Source of the DNA: Funneliformis mosseae
Taxonomy: Eukaryota; Glomeromycota; Glomeromycetes; Glomerales; Glomeraceae
Assembly (NCBI GenBank): GCA_910592005.1
Contig: CAJVPP010000057.1
Coordinates: forward strand, 1 to 54,958
DNA: 54,958 nucleotides
Reading direction: 5' to 3'
This document shows, piece by piece, positions 23,617-35,448 of the stretch. Positions within the stretch are counted from its first letter, which is position 1, and each line of letters opens with the position of its first letter. Both the position numbers and the translations under genes were made by a program. The notes under the pieces were generated by a model. The model had not been told where the DNA came from, did not search any database, and saw only the letters and a program-made list of their open reading frames with translations.

Positions 23617-24769
23617 CTTCTTATTATTAATAATCCAAAAACTCGCATTTATTCATGAAAACGGTTTTACTTATTGATGTACTCACCATTTATGTATATA
23701 AAAAAATGGTTTAGAAAAGATAGGAAGGATTTTTAAAATTACAGCAGAAATGATGAACAGAATGATGATGATGTTATTCTCTTTTTCTTTTTTTTTTTTT
23801 TTGTAATTTCTTTTTTTTTTTGTATTTTTTCGTTTTTTAATTTTAAAAAAAAGAAGAGGAAAAGAAAAAAAAAAAAAAAGAATTTTCGGTTTTGAGAATA
23901 ATGGTTATTACCAAATTATTTTTAAGTCATTCGATTATATATATATGCGTTTTTGAACGTTTCACACATTTTTGAAACTTTTCTATATAAGGTCGTCGAT
24001 CGAAAGAAAATAAAAATAAAATAGAACTGTCAAAACCGTCATGATAAATATATTATCAATGCATTAATAAAAAAAAAATTATGTTACTCACGAAGATTTA
24101 CATCTATTTGAAACAAATTTCGTTCATTCGATTCTTGAAAAATTTTATCGGTTAAACCAATATTCACGAGTGTGAATGTGAAAGTTGCATGAATAAAAAT
24201 TTTCTATCTATCATTTCGATCTGCGAAAGGTACAGTAAATCACTTTACACGGGTAACTGTGAGAATGGGTTAATTAATTTATGTTTAACATGAGACATTA
24301 TCACAATAAAAAATAATGATATTTTTTTTTTAAAAAAAAAAAAAAATTTTTTTAAAAGAAGAAAAACGAAATTTCTTTGTTTGCATCAATTATCATTAAA
24401 AAAAGCCCATTGCATTATAATCGAAGGTTTACTTGTTCCCCCTGTATTACCTACGTCTTTACAAACTCTAATAAAAGTTAGAGTAACCGACAATTGGGTT
24501 AGAATTGATCAATAATTAAAAACGAACGAATCAATTGAGGAGGCGCAGCATCCATCAAAATACTCTATAAACTATAAACAAAGAATTGACCTTTGTTTTT
24601 AAACATTTTTAATCTTACCTTTATAATCTTTATTCATTATCTTTGATTTCAAAAATCGTACAGTCAAATATTTTTGGAAATATTAAATCAAAACAATGAA
24701 TTCATTGTTGAGGTTGAGTGTAACCACATGACACCTTTTTTGTTTCGCCACTACTTAAATTCGAACATC
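23617..24769. promoter_or_regulatory. 5' region of the MATH-BTB gene, itself duplicated
   Basis: No coding capacity. Homopurine/homopyrimidine runs at 23782-23880 and a T10A15T7 tract at 24322-24353 are prominent. The stretch at about 24165-24260 (gtgaaagttgcatgaat ... tcgatctgcg ... gtaaatcac) returns at 25125-25235, so promoter sequence was duplicated together with the gene. Confidence 0.5.
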
Positions 24770-24990
24770 GTCTAAATCTTTTGCTTTTGGGCGTTCGTAG
24801 TGTTTCTAAATAAGTACATCGTTACCATCAGGAAAAACTTTTAAGGCGTCATTGAGAATCTTCTGGTAATTTTAAACCTTTCCACAATTTTTACTCCAAT
24901 CGGATTCTTTTGTTATTAAGGATGAAATTTCTCTGGGGAAAACTCAACATACTGAACATTTTTAAGTTTGCAGAGAATGAAATCAAAATA
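24770..24990 (-). pseudogene. Decayed MATH-BTB copy (N-terminal part)
   Basis: On the minus strand the run ttaccatcaggaaaaacttt (plus-strand notation, about 24827-24846), followed by gcgtcattgagaa, matches the MATH segment encoding WRLKVFPNGND at 23290-23340. Downstream 'ccacaattttta' and 'atttctctg' also occur in the same order as in the intact gene. The remnant has stops and frameshifts and lacks the BTB half. It is a dead tandem duplicate. Confidence 0.65.
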
Positions 24991-25124
24991 ATATAGTTCG
25001 TTTTGTGATTTGTGTTACATACCATCTAAAGATCGTCGATCAACCAAACTACATATGGCATGGGTAACACGAGGATTTATCTTGAAAATTTTTCATCTTC
25101 CACAGTTCAAAAAGATTCACGAGC

Positions 25125-25235
25125 TTTTAATGTGAAAGTTGCATGAATTGAATTATATGATCTATCATTCGATCTGCGTAAGGCACTGTAAATCACTCTC
25201 GGGTATGAATGAATTAATTTAATTTCATTTGAATT
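25125..25235. repeat. Second copy of the MATH-BTB upstream region
   Basis: Collinear with about 24165-24260: gtgaaagttgcatgaat, gatctatcattcgatctgcg, ctgtaaatcactc, gaattaattta. It lies upstream of the pseudogene as the first copy lies upstream of the intact gene, confirming a tandem duplication of gene plus promoter. The motif 'ggcgcagcat' also recurs at 24541 and 25377. Confidence 0.6.
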
Positions 25236-26845
25236 GTTTGCTTTCGCAATAAAGTTTGCTTGTTTGTTATTACTAAACATTTTTAACAAACTTTACTAGT
25301 GTTAAAATAGATAACAATGGCATTTTTTTAATAACCTTATCGGTTATCATGTAATCCTTAATTGATGATTCCGGATGGCGCAGCATTCTGCTCATGCATA
25401 AACTTTGATAACAATGAGTTTAACCCGTTTCCCTCGTCTGTCATATTTCAAAAGGAAATGATTTAACCTTTACCATATTCGTGATCCATTTGATGTCAAA
25501 AAAAAAATATTCTATCAAAATCACGTTACGAAATCATTGTTAGTTTACCAAATTGGGTTAATTAAATTGCCAAATCTATATAAAAAGATTAAAAATTTTC
25601 GATTATTTTAAACCCCTCTACCTTCTATTTTATTTTTAAACGGAAAAACAACGAGGAAACTTTTCACGAAATGAAACAATCTCCCTTTAAATATCTCACG
25701 ATAATGTAAAAAGATAGTTCACAGCGTTTCTTAAAGATGTTTCAAGAGCAGGTAAAAATCTGAGCTTTTGTATATTTATTCTTTTGGATAATTCCGTATT
25801 TAAAGTCAACTCAAGAAAAAGAATGTTTAAAAAACTGAATTATTCCTTCCATTTGATGAACTTTAATAAGAAATTTATACAAATTAAGAAAAAACAGATT
25901 CTTCGCGACTATATATAAAACATGATACCTTTCAAACCATCTCGCCGAAATAATAAATTTTATCGTTACAAAACATTATTATTGGCATTGGTGCTGTTAG
26001 TTAAAGATCAATTCGACACGGACCATTGACATTTTCAAACAAAGAATAAATGATAATACCTCATTTTTGTTTTTCATTACATAGTATTGGACAACTTGAA
26101 TTGGAAATATTTACAGAGTAAAGTTGCGAAATATCATTAATAAAATCTTCCCAGTTCTTTAACCACCTTCTTCACCTCTCGTGATATTACGATTATTATA
26201 TGCTATTATTAACTTTAACAAGTATCTGCGTAGAACAATGAATTTGCCCATTGTAATTACATAAAATCCTAAATTAACTGGTTTCTAAACTTTTAAGTGA
26301 CCAGGAATATAAACAATTAATACACGAGCTTTATTATAATAATGTAAGAATATCGGTTGACTTAAGTAATTATAAACAAAAAAAAAACTAATTGAAATTG
26401 AAAGATACAACGACGCATACATTACATTTATTATTAATAATATTTTTTTTTTCAAAACCAATAATATTGTAATATGTTGATATAATTTATTAATAAAATA
26501 AAATAATTTATATAATATCTTTAAAAAATTATATAATAAAAATATGAATAGAATGTCTGAATTAGGTAAGTATCAAATTCGATGCAATGTAGACAGTTCC
26601 TTATTTTATGCTGGCGCAGGATGCGTATTACATAATGCATATTGTCTTTGCGTCAATGCATTAGTTATGCGAATAAATAAAGAATGAACGCGGTATTCTG
26701 TGAAGAAAGTGAAATTCGATTCAACAAAAAAAATGCGAAACTTTGATTTTTTTTAAAATTTCTTTTATTTAGAAGTAATTTGTTTGTTCATTATTATTTT
26801 GATTAAAAGTTCGTAATCGAGAATTATTCTTGATATTAAAATCCA

Positions 26846-26877
<32 letters not shown>

Positions 26878-27205
26878 GATAACCCCATATTTTGGGATTT
26901 ACGATCTTCTCGATGCATTACATCGGAGGTGGGTTTTTTGTTTCACCATATTAATAATACACTTGTCAAGCGACATCTACTGATAATAAGTTTTTGTTCG
27001 ATGTCGTGTAACAAAAAATATATCAAAAAAAAAAATAACAAACATGTGATCATACTTTTGACCAATAACTTTGTTCGTGTCACAATAAAAAAAGTTTTTT
27101 TGTTTTTCTCGTCAACATAAATGCATATATCAAATTTTTCTTTTTTTCTTTCTCTCTTTCTTTCTTTCTTTTCAATTCTTATTTTTTTTCCTTCCCTTAT
27201 TATCA
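25236..27205. other. Intergenic region upstream of FERRY3
   Basis: No gene is supported in about 2 kb. There is a T15A17 tract at 26846-26877 and a long pyrimidine run (C/T only apart from a few bases) at about 27136-27198, directly before the start codon, as in many fungal core promoters. Confidence 0.55.
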
Positions 27206-30200
27206 ATGCTAGTTTGTAATAATAAAATGACACCAACTAAAGTGTTAAAGGACCTATCGGTTGATCTCACCTTAACTCTTCCTCCCAATAATGCTCCAAC
27301 AAGGCTTACGATTCAAATTAAAAAAGACCAATTATTGATGGAGGTTGTTAGACGTTTTATGAACGCATACAATGTTCCATGTTATCTAGAGAACTCCATC
27401 CTTTCAATCATTGAATCATTAATGGTCGAAAGTTGGCGTAAAGACGCGGAAAGAGATTCAAAAAGTATTTATTTAATACAACCTTTTTTATTTTTTTCCT
27501 TTTATTGTATTGCTAAGTGAATTACTTGTGATTGATTTTTTTAGTTCAAGATGAACTAGATGCAACAAGGGTTCGTGAGAATCTTATAGCTAAGTATAAA
27601 AAGTACACAATAAGATATAACGAATCTCCCGCAGAGGTATTTAATCTCTTTTTTTTAAGCGAATTGATTTTCGTTTTTTTTCGTTTTTTTTTTTTTTTTT
27701 TTTTTGTTTTTCTCTTTGTTAATCTGCATTTTTTTTTTATTTATGCTAGAACATTTTCCCTAAAGCATACCATACACTTGTTCATTCTCCTGTACCATCA
27801 TTATTCGACTCACTTTTACAATTAGAACAATGTTATAAGGAAGTAATCAAAGATTTAGTATCCTCCAAAGAAAAAGAATTGGAAGGTATAATGGACAGGT
27901 AAATTTCAACATTGAATGTATTCCTTTTTTTTTTTTATTTCAAATTTAATCATATTTGTTCAATTATTCATAAGACATCAGAAAGAAATGGAACCTAGTC
28001 AAACTAGTGGGATCGTAAATTTACTTATGGAAAAACATCGCGAGGTAAAAATCGTAATTTTCGTTACATTGCATGTTTGTGCACTCGATTGTAATTATAA
28101 TCATTACAAATATTCATTAGGATGTTGAATATAATCATGCCACCTTGGCCAGCGAACTTGAAGATATTAAGAGATTACAGAGAAAAGAGTATTGCGAATT
28201 TGTGATTAAACTTTATCAAGCACACCAACGATGGTTAATCGCAAATCAATCAACAACAGATCCAAATTGGGTATTCCAATTGGATGTAAAAGAGATTGTT
28301 GGTGAAGTTATAACAGATATGAAAAAATGTCACAAAGGGCTGTCAAAACAAATACTGCAATTGGTTCAAGGAAGTGGAACTCGTAGCCGTCATGGAAGTA
28401 TTAGTTCTTTATCAGATATCATACTATCGCCAACTTTGATGTCACCAACATCTCCATCATTCAATGAAGACAAGAAACCGGCCTATTTTAATGTGTGAAA
28501 ATATTCAGATTATATATGACTGTGGTATAGAAAAGATAATATATACTTTTTTAAGAAAATCCATTTCATCTAGTAACTTGACTTTTATTAATTGTTGAGA
28601 TAGGAGGATGATCTTCGGGTATTAAAGATTCAAGAAATGGGATTTAATCAGAAGCAAGCTATAGTGGCCTTAGAGATGACAAAAGGAAATATGGTGATTA
28701 CAAATTTTATTTATATTAATCTTCTTAATCATAACTAATGAATAATATATGGATTCAGGAACATGCGGTGAGTCTTTTGATAGAACAACCAGATAAAATA
28801 AACAATCAAATAGCGAACGCTTCAGCTATTATACCTCGACGTCCTTCCGTTCCTTTTGTGAGCTCGCCTTTGAAGGAACAACCGGAAAGTATTGGCAAAC
28901 GATCAAAATCTCAACGAAGGACGGGATTGACGATCCTTACCAAACAAGAAAAGAAAACCACCTGGTCACCGATAAACTTTTTTCAGCAAAAACATCAAAT
29001 GTTGGGTTCGCCAAATACTTCAACATCGTCAGTAAGAAAATTCAGTGGATGGCTAGGTAGAAAGAGTCTTGAAGGAGATGGGAACGGGTTGGAATATTTT
29101 TATATCAATTGCTCTATACCATGTTCCATTGCAATATATGGAAAGATATGCTGGCCAATAATCAATGTTGATCCATTTTTTTCGTTTCATCATCACAATT
29201 ATAATCAAAAAAGCCAAGGCTCAAACTTACAAATAGATAATCTTGTCGAGTCATTTACAATTTCCCTTGGAAATCAGGTGAAATCAACCCATAATCTTCG
29301 ACTTTTGGTATCTGAAACCGAAGACCTGCTCAATTCATCCAATGACATTGCTCGTGATATGGCGTATAGAGCTCAAACAGCTGCTAATTTATATTCTCAA
29401 AACTTAACGGCGATCGTTTTACTATTAACGCCAAGTGATTGGCCAAATTATAAACTAGGAAGAAGTGCTAATAAAGGTAAATTATCTGCCAAGAACATTT
29501 TCTTAAAAGGATTTCTTTAAATTTAAATTGATTTTTATCTTTTATATGACAGAATTTTTTGAGAGATGTAAGGAATCGACAGATTTTCATTTTGAAGACA
29601 TAGAATCACAATTTGACGCCATTGAAAAAGACTTTACAACCCCAAACTCCGTTATACATGAAGGCAAGAAAATCTAAATAGCGAAAAAAATTTATTGTTA
29701 TTAAAATTAAGATTAATAATATTTTAAAGTATAATTAAATTAATTCTAATATTTATAGGAGACTTCTTTATTACAAGGCATTCAAATTTACCTTTAATTC
29801 ATGTTGTATTTCATTTGGTGATTGAATCCGAATGTAAGCTGTTCCTTTAATAATTTCTTATAAAAGGGATGTTAATTTTAAAAAAATTTTTTTTTTCCTC
29901 TTAGCAATTCAAAAATCGGAACTTACACCAAGATCAAATGCAATAAGTGGGTTGCGTAACATATTAAGAACAATTGATAGGTTTGACATAACAACCATTT
30001 CATTGCCAATTCTATTATTACCATCACATGTTGATGTATTTACGGCAACAGATCAAGCTGATGAAAGTTTACTTATAAGAAGAGGAGAAGTAGTATTAAA
30101 GTGTACTAAAGGATTTATGATGAACAATTCAAGGGTACCAAAACATGTAACAGAAAAAGAACAAGAAACCAAAACCGTTACATTTTTATTAAGTAAAAAT

Positions 30201-30263
30201 GTATCGGAACAACAATTTAATAATTTTAGACAATTATTAACTGAAATTTTTAGAGCAAGTTAA
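27206..30263 (+). CDS. FERRY3/C12orf4 homologue with a UBA-like segment
   Basis: Ten exons (27206-27464, 27545-27636, 27750-27898, 27975-28044, 28121-28492, 28604-28693, 28759-29476, 29553-29663, 29759-29833, 29905-30263) give 764 residues, or 757 from the in-frame ATG at 27227. Early segments YHTLVHSPVPSLFDSLLQLE and RHQKEMEPSQTSGIVNLLME, and the C-terminal block GLRNILRTIDRFDITTISLP, LIRRGEVVLKCTKGFM and QTKTVTFLLSK-like residues, match what I remember of animal C12orf4. That protein is subunit 3 of the FERRY complex, which binds active Rab5 on early endosomes and carries mRNA. Around residues 318-356 a UBA-like stretch is visible (KIQEMGFNQKQAIVALEMTK, then GNMEHAVSLLIEQ). A Ser/Pro/Lys-rich linker follows. 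Intron 8 has a GC donor (G|GCAAGA); without splicing it stops at once. Orthology rests on recognition, not on a search. Confidence 0.88.
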
Positions 30264-30728
30264 TTAATTTGTGGTAAAATATGGGTGGGTAATTTTGGAA
30301 GAGAATAGGTAAATGTGGCACATAATGAACTTTTTATTTATAATTATTTGTAATAATTTCTTTTTTCATTATTTATATTGAATCATACTATTTATAAAAG
30401 ATATATAATTTCTAAATAAATATTTAAGAAAAAAGTGCACTTTTATTATTCTACTAATAATAAATGACCTTGCCATATTTTAACTTTATTTACCGAATTA
30501 TTATAATTTTATTCAGAAATTTTTTTTCAAATAAAATTTTCAGATGCCCTAACCTTCGTTCATCAGATTAAGTCCTTACTTAATTCATTTTAAACTATAT
30601 CATTACCTGACTTTTTATTTTTTCTTGTGCACCATATCAACTACAGGATCAACATAATTTTCGCATTACTTTATGTATTTAGAAAGTGAACCACTCTGAA
30701 GAAACTCCTTAATAACAGTCGATACTTA

Positions 30729-30838
30729 GACGAAACTATATTAAAATCATAATAAGGGATACGACGAAACCTTTCGATACGACGAAAACCGAAACTGTCG
30801 AAACTATATTAAAAACATAGAAAAGGGTATGACGAAAT
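30729..30838 (+). repeat. Short direct repeat, 'gacgaaactatattaaaa' unit
   Basis: Two units of about 42 bases (30729-30771 and 30797-30838) share acgaaactatattaaaa, then cataa/cataga, then aaggg.ta.gacgaaa. The 'acgaaa' word also occurs several times between them. Non-coding, with no known class. Confidence 0.5.
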
Positions 30839-31364
30839 TATTTTGAGGAGGTTTCTATAATCTCTATATTAATATTTCATAAGATATTAACATTTATAGG
30901 TTCTAACTAATTAAAGTTAAAGGCTGTTTTATAAAAAATTCTTAATGCATTTGATCATGTAAATGTGAATTCTCTAATATACAGAATTCCTCAAACTTGT
31001 GCTGAAAATGATCATCTTATAATTACTTTGTTAATAATATATTAGAATTAGCAATAAAGTTTTGATTAATAATATTTTAAATAGAATAGAAAAATTATTA
31101 ATAAAAATGTTTTTAACTTTAAAAATATATATATATATTTTTGTATACGGATACTTTCGTCCCTCATCTATAATAGAGATAAAAAAAACCAATAAGCTCA
31201 TATCATTAAAAAGCTAAAATTGAATCATTAAATACTAATTCATAAACTTTAAAAATCAATTCTATTAGAATGAAATATAAAAAGATGAGTTAATAATAAA
31301 AAATGTTATATTTGCATCAAAGTAATTATATATAAAAAATAACATTTAGCATATAAAAATCATA

Positions 31365-31462
31365 TGGAGGGCGGTCAATAGAAAAGGGGAAAATCTACAA
31401 AATCAATAAAAAAATTTTTGACTAAAAAGTGGATTTTCCCCTTTTCTACTGACCACCCTCCA
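31365..31462. mobile_element. 98-bp foldback MITE with TA duplication
   Basis: Left end TGGAGGGCGGTCAATAGAAA; the complement of the right end starts TGGAGGGTGGTCAGTAGAAA. The inverted arms run about 34 bp with three mismatches, all transitions. TA lies immediately outside both ends (31363-31364, 31463-31464). It is far more GC-rich than its surroundings and looks young. The structure is nearly a pure hairpin, typical of small Tc1/mariner-type MITEs. No coding capacity. Confidence 0.85.
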
Positions 31463-32158
31463 TATTTATTCTTAAAAAAAATAAAAGGAAATTAGTAAAA
31501 AAAAAAAGAAATTTATTTTAAAAAAAGTTCTTAAAGAATAATTACATGATTGATTAATTCTTGATAACTATCCTTTTACTTATTCTAATAACCTGTTTAT
31601 TTATACTCTTTTAAAACTATATCATATAATTACATCTTACTGTATGTATATATTTTTCTTAGTTTCTTCTCTTTTTTCATTTTTATTTATAATATAATAT
31701 TTAAAAAACAAATATATATTATTAATGATTTATCCTTTTAATTGTTTTGCTTATTAATTTGTAAACAATTTTATTTACAAATTAAAATCATTTTTAATTA
31801 TTTTTATAAATTTTATTATTAAAAAATTTAATATTTTTATAATAAATTTTATGATATTTTCTAAGTAAAAATTAAAAAAAAATGTAATTAACTAGTGATT
31901 TTTTAAATATAAATAATTGATAAATTAATCTCAAAAATATAAAATTACTATCATTTAATGAATCTTAATAAGATGAATCCAATAAAATAAATTTTATTTT
32001 AAATAATTATTATATAATATTATTTTTAAAAATTAAAAAATTAATATATTTTAATAATTATAAATTTTAAAAATTGATAAAATATTATTAATCTATATAA
32101 TTATATAGTATAAATTTAAATTTATATTATATATATAAATTATAATAAATAATATATA

Positions 32159-32344
32159 GTTAAATCTCTTAAATATATCCTTTTTAAATATATATATACT
32201 ATATATTTTCTTTTTAAAAATATGTTTTTAATTTTAAGTATATAAAAATTATATAAAAATTTTTTTAAATATATAAATACATATACTTATTAAATATATA
32301 TTTTTAAAATTTTTTAAAAAGGATGTATTTAAAAAAATTTGATT
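32159..32344. mobile_element. Degenerate TIR element
   Basis: The left end contains cttaaatatatccttttta. The right end, on the complement, reads tttaaatacatccttttta. The inverted match spans about 30 bases with several differences. The interior is pure A/T. The size of about 185 bp fits a decayed MITE. Confidence 0.5.
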
Positions 32345-32499
32345 ATATAAATACTTAGTAAAAAAGGAAAAAACTACTAAAAAAATTTTTTTTACTTTAT
32401 AAGTTAAATTTATTTTTTTAGTAAAATAAACTCAGATTTAACATTGTTAATATTAAAAAATTCACTTTAGTAAATGCTTTGCAAAAATTATTATTTTAC

Positions 32500-33070
32500 A
32501 TTACATTATCAAAATTAATCAATATATTATATCAGAAAATTAGACTGATTTATTAGATTTGTAATATTTGTAGAATTTATTTAATTTATCTGATTTATCT
32601 CATTGGTTTAATTTGTTAAATTCTTTAAATATTTATTATTTTCACTAAAATTATTATCTTTATTATTTATATTATTTTTAATATTTTTATTAGATTTTAT
32701 TTTATAAGTTTTTTTTATTTTATAGCTAATAATTAGTCATAGTAAAATAGTTTTATATAAATTATATTACTTTTTACTTAAGTTGTAAATTAACTTTTTT
32801 GTAAGTTTTTAAAACTTATTTATAATTATACAAGTTTTAAGTTATTAATAAAAAAATCAATTAAAACTTATAAAAATTACTTTTTCCTTTAACATTATTT
32901 CTTATTTAGAATTTATTATGATATTTTATACTAACTTACTTTTGAATTTATTATTAAGTTTAACTAAATAAATCTTAAATTCTAAAAAATAATAAATCAT
33001 CAAGTTGATTCAAGTATAATGAATATCAAAAAATAATTTAAGATCATAAATTTAAATAAGTAAAATCAAA
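32500..33070 (+). repeat. Long degenerate direct repeat, copy 1
   Basis: Collinear with 33810-34320. Shared words in the same order include aaaaaatcaattaaaa, ctttttcctttaa/cttttttctttaa, atttctta/ttttctta, and the nearly identical taaataaatcttaaatt. Both copies are non-coding and heavily mutated. They could be long terminal repeats of a dead retroelement with about 740 bp between them, or simply two insertions of one family. Confidence 0.5.
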
Positions 33071-33809
33071 TGTCATAACCTTTCGATTTAAATATAAAGA
33101 TAATTAAAAATAAATTCAAATTTAATATTTATTAACTCAAAAAATTTTTTTGGTAATTTTTTTCTTTTTATTATATATATTTTTATAATTAAATAATTAA
33201 ATTTTAAATTTATTTTATTAATAAATATAAATTAATTAAGTATTTACTTTTTTATTCTTTTATTTTATTAATAAATAGTATTTAAATATATTAAAATTTT
33301 AAATTATTTTGATTTAAAAATTAAATAAAAGAATTTTACATAAAAATATATAATGATTATTATAAAATTATTTCATTTATTTTTTTCTTTAATAATTAGA
33401 ATTTAATTAATGAAAATAGCTTAATATAGTATTAGACAATTAGACAATTTTGAATAGTTTTAGATATATTTGAATAGATTTAAACACTTTTTTTTATGTC
33501 TAAAATCAAGTCTAAAACTTTTAAAATCTAAAACTATATCTAAAATCCATTACTGATTTAACATATGTAATACTTATTTTTAAAAATATTTAATAGATAT
33601 TATTATAATATATTTAATTTGCTTAATATTTTTACTTATATATATTATTTCAAAAAATAAATAATTAATAATTTTTAAGGTATTTAATTAATTATATTTA
33701 ATTTTATTTTTAAAATAATTTTTATATATATTATTAACATTAAAAATAAATTCTATTGCAATTATAAATATATTATATATAAGAATTATTAAATAATATT
33801 ATATAAAAT

Positions 33810-34320
33810 TAATTAATATAATATTACATTAAAAAATCAGACCAATTTAAAATATTTATTAGATTATAAGATTTATTAAATTTGTCTTATTTTTGAATTC
33901 TTTAAATTATTATTTTATTATATAATTATTAAAATTACTTTTTATTATTATTATTAAATTTTTTTTTTTTAATTTTTTATTTTATTTAATTATTATATAT
34001 TATTTAAAATTTAAAAATTTAGTAAGTTAATAATATAACAGATAGTTAATCATAATAAATAATTTTTGTATATAAATAGAATAACTTATGATTTAAATTG
34101 GAATTTTACTTTTTTTTTATAAGTTACAAATATTAAATAAAAAATCAATTAAAATTCTATATATACTTTTTTCTTTAATATTTTCTTATCTAAAATTTGA
34201 TTATAATATATAGCATTAATTAAATTTAATTAAATAAATCTTAAATTTATATTAATAGTAAAAAATTCAAAGTTATAAATTCTTATAAATAGAATTAAAT
34301 ATCGTTATGATCAATTCTTT
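33810..34320 (+). repeat. Long degenerate direct repeat, copy 2
   Basis: Second copy of the 32500-33070 sequence, same orientation, somewhat shorter through small deletions. No primer-binding site or coding relic was seen between the copies, so the LTR reading is unproven. Confidence 0.5.
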
Positions 34321-34326
34321 AATATG

Positions 34327-34725
34327 CTTATGAGTGATAAGCGAAGCAATATTTATGAGTAGTAAGCAGAAGGTTTATTTGGTAATTAGATTTAGAAGAG
34401 TGTCAGTAAATTAACAGCTTATTTAATAACTATAACAATAGAGTACTACCTCAGTTAGCACTCTCTACTATACAATTATGTTAAGAGAATTAAACTAAAC
34501 TATTTAATAAAACTATAAGTCAGATACATCATTAAGCTAAAAGAAATTGTTTTCTATTTATATAAAATGAAAAATATAAAGTTATCAAAGATATAAAAGA
34601 AATAAATATAATAAATAAAATATATAAAATAAATAAAATATAATAAATATATAATATAAATAAAATAAAATAAGTAAAAGAAATATATTATATAAAAGAA
34701 ATATGTGCTATAGATGATATATATA
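34327..34725 (+). repeat. Dispersed repeat, copy B (inverse of 1110-1510)
   Basis: Runs from 'gcttatgagtgataagcgaa' to the 'tagatgatatatata' segment and matches the complement of 1110-1510 throughout. This copy keeps more C and G (agtgtcagtaaattaacagc, agcactctctacta) and is probably closer to the original. No frame and no clear termini. Confidence 0.65.
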
Positions 34726-35448
34726 ATTTCTTAGGGATCGATGTCATCCTTTAAATCATCATTATTCATGTTTTCTTTATGTAACAATATTATAATTTTC
34801 TAATTAATATATTTAATAAACTAATAATAAATCCAATAATAATATATATTTTATAATCATTTAATATATATTATTATTTAGGATTTTATCAATCAAAATG
34901 TATTATTTTATTTTAATTTATTATATATAAAATATTTTTATTGATAAAATATATATATATTAATTATATTAATATTAATAATTAAATATATTATTAAAAT
35001 AAATATAATTTAATAACTATTTTAATTAAAATTATAATATTTAATAAATTATACTTATCAATCAACTTTAAAAATATTTTAATTAAGAAAAAAATAATAA
35101 TGATAAGTTTTTTGTTTAATTTTATATATTTTTTTTAAAATACAATAAATAATAATAGAAATGTATATTTTAATTTAATTTTATATAAAGCTATTATTAG
35201 TTAAAAAAGTATCAAATTAATATTTATTTTTATTTTTATATCTTTTTATTTTTTTTTATTAATTGATAAAAAAGTTTAAACAGAGTTATTTTAATAATAA
35301 TAATAATTTAAAAATTCCTATTTATATAATTTAATAATTTTTTTTAAAATAAAAAAAAAAATTGTTAATATTTAAAAGAATTATTTCTATAAAAAAAAGC
35401 AATAATGTTACATTCAATAATAATTAATTTAATTTCTATCACATGTTG

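Larger units (their letters stand above)
30264..35448. other. Second AT-rich, CpG-poor repeat block
   Basis: About 5.2 kb without intact genes between FERRY3 and WDR7. From about 31,372 to 34,337 I see a single CG dinucleotide. It holds two MITE-like elements, a pair of long degenerate direct repeats, and a copy of the repeat also present at 1110-1510. Confidence 0.75.

Noticed and set aside
27206..27229. Choosing the start of FERRY3
   Set aside because: ATGs at 27206 and 27227 are both in frame and close; the sequence alone does not decide, so the longer model was kept.
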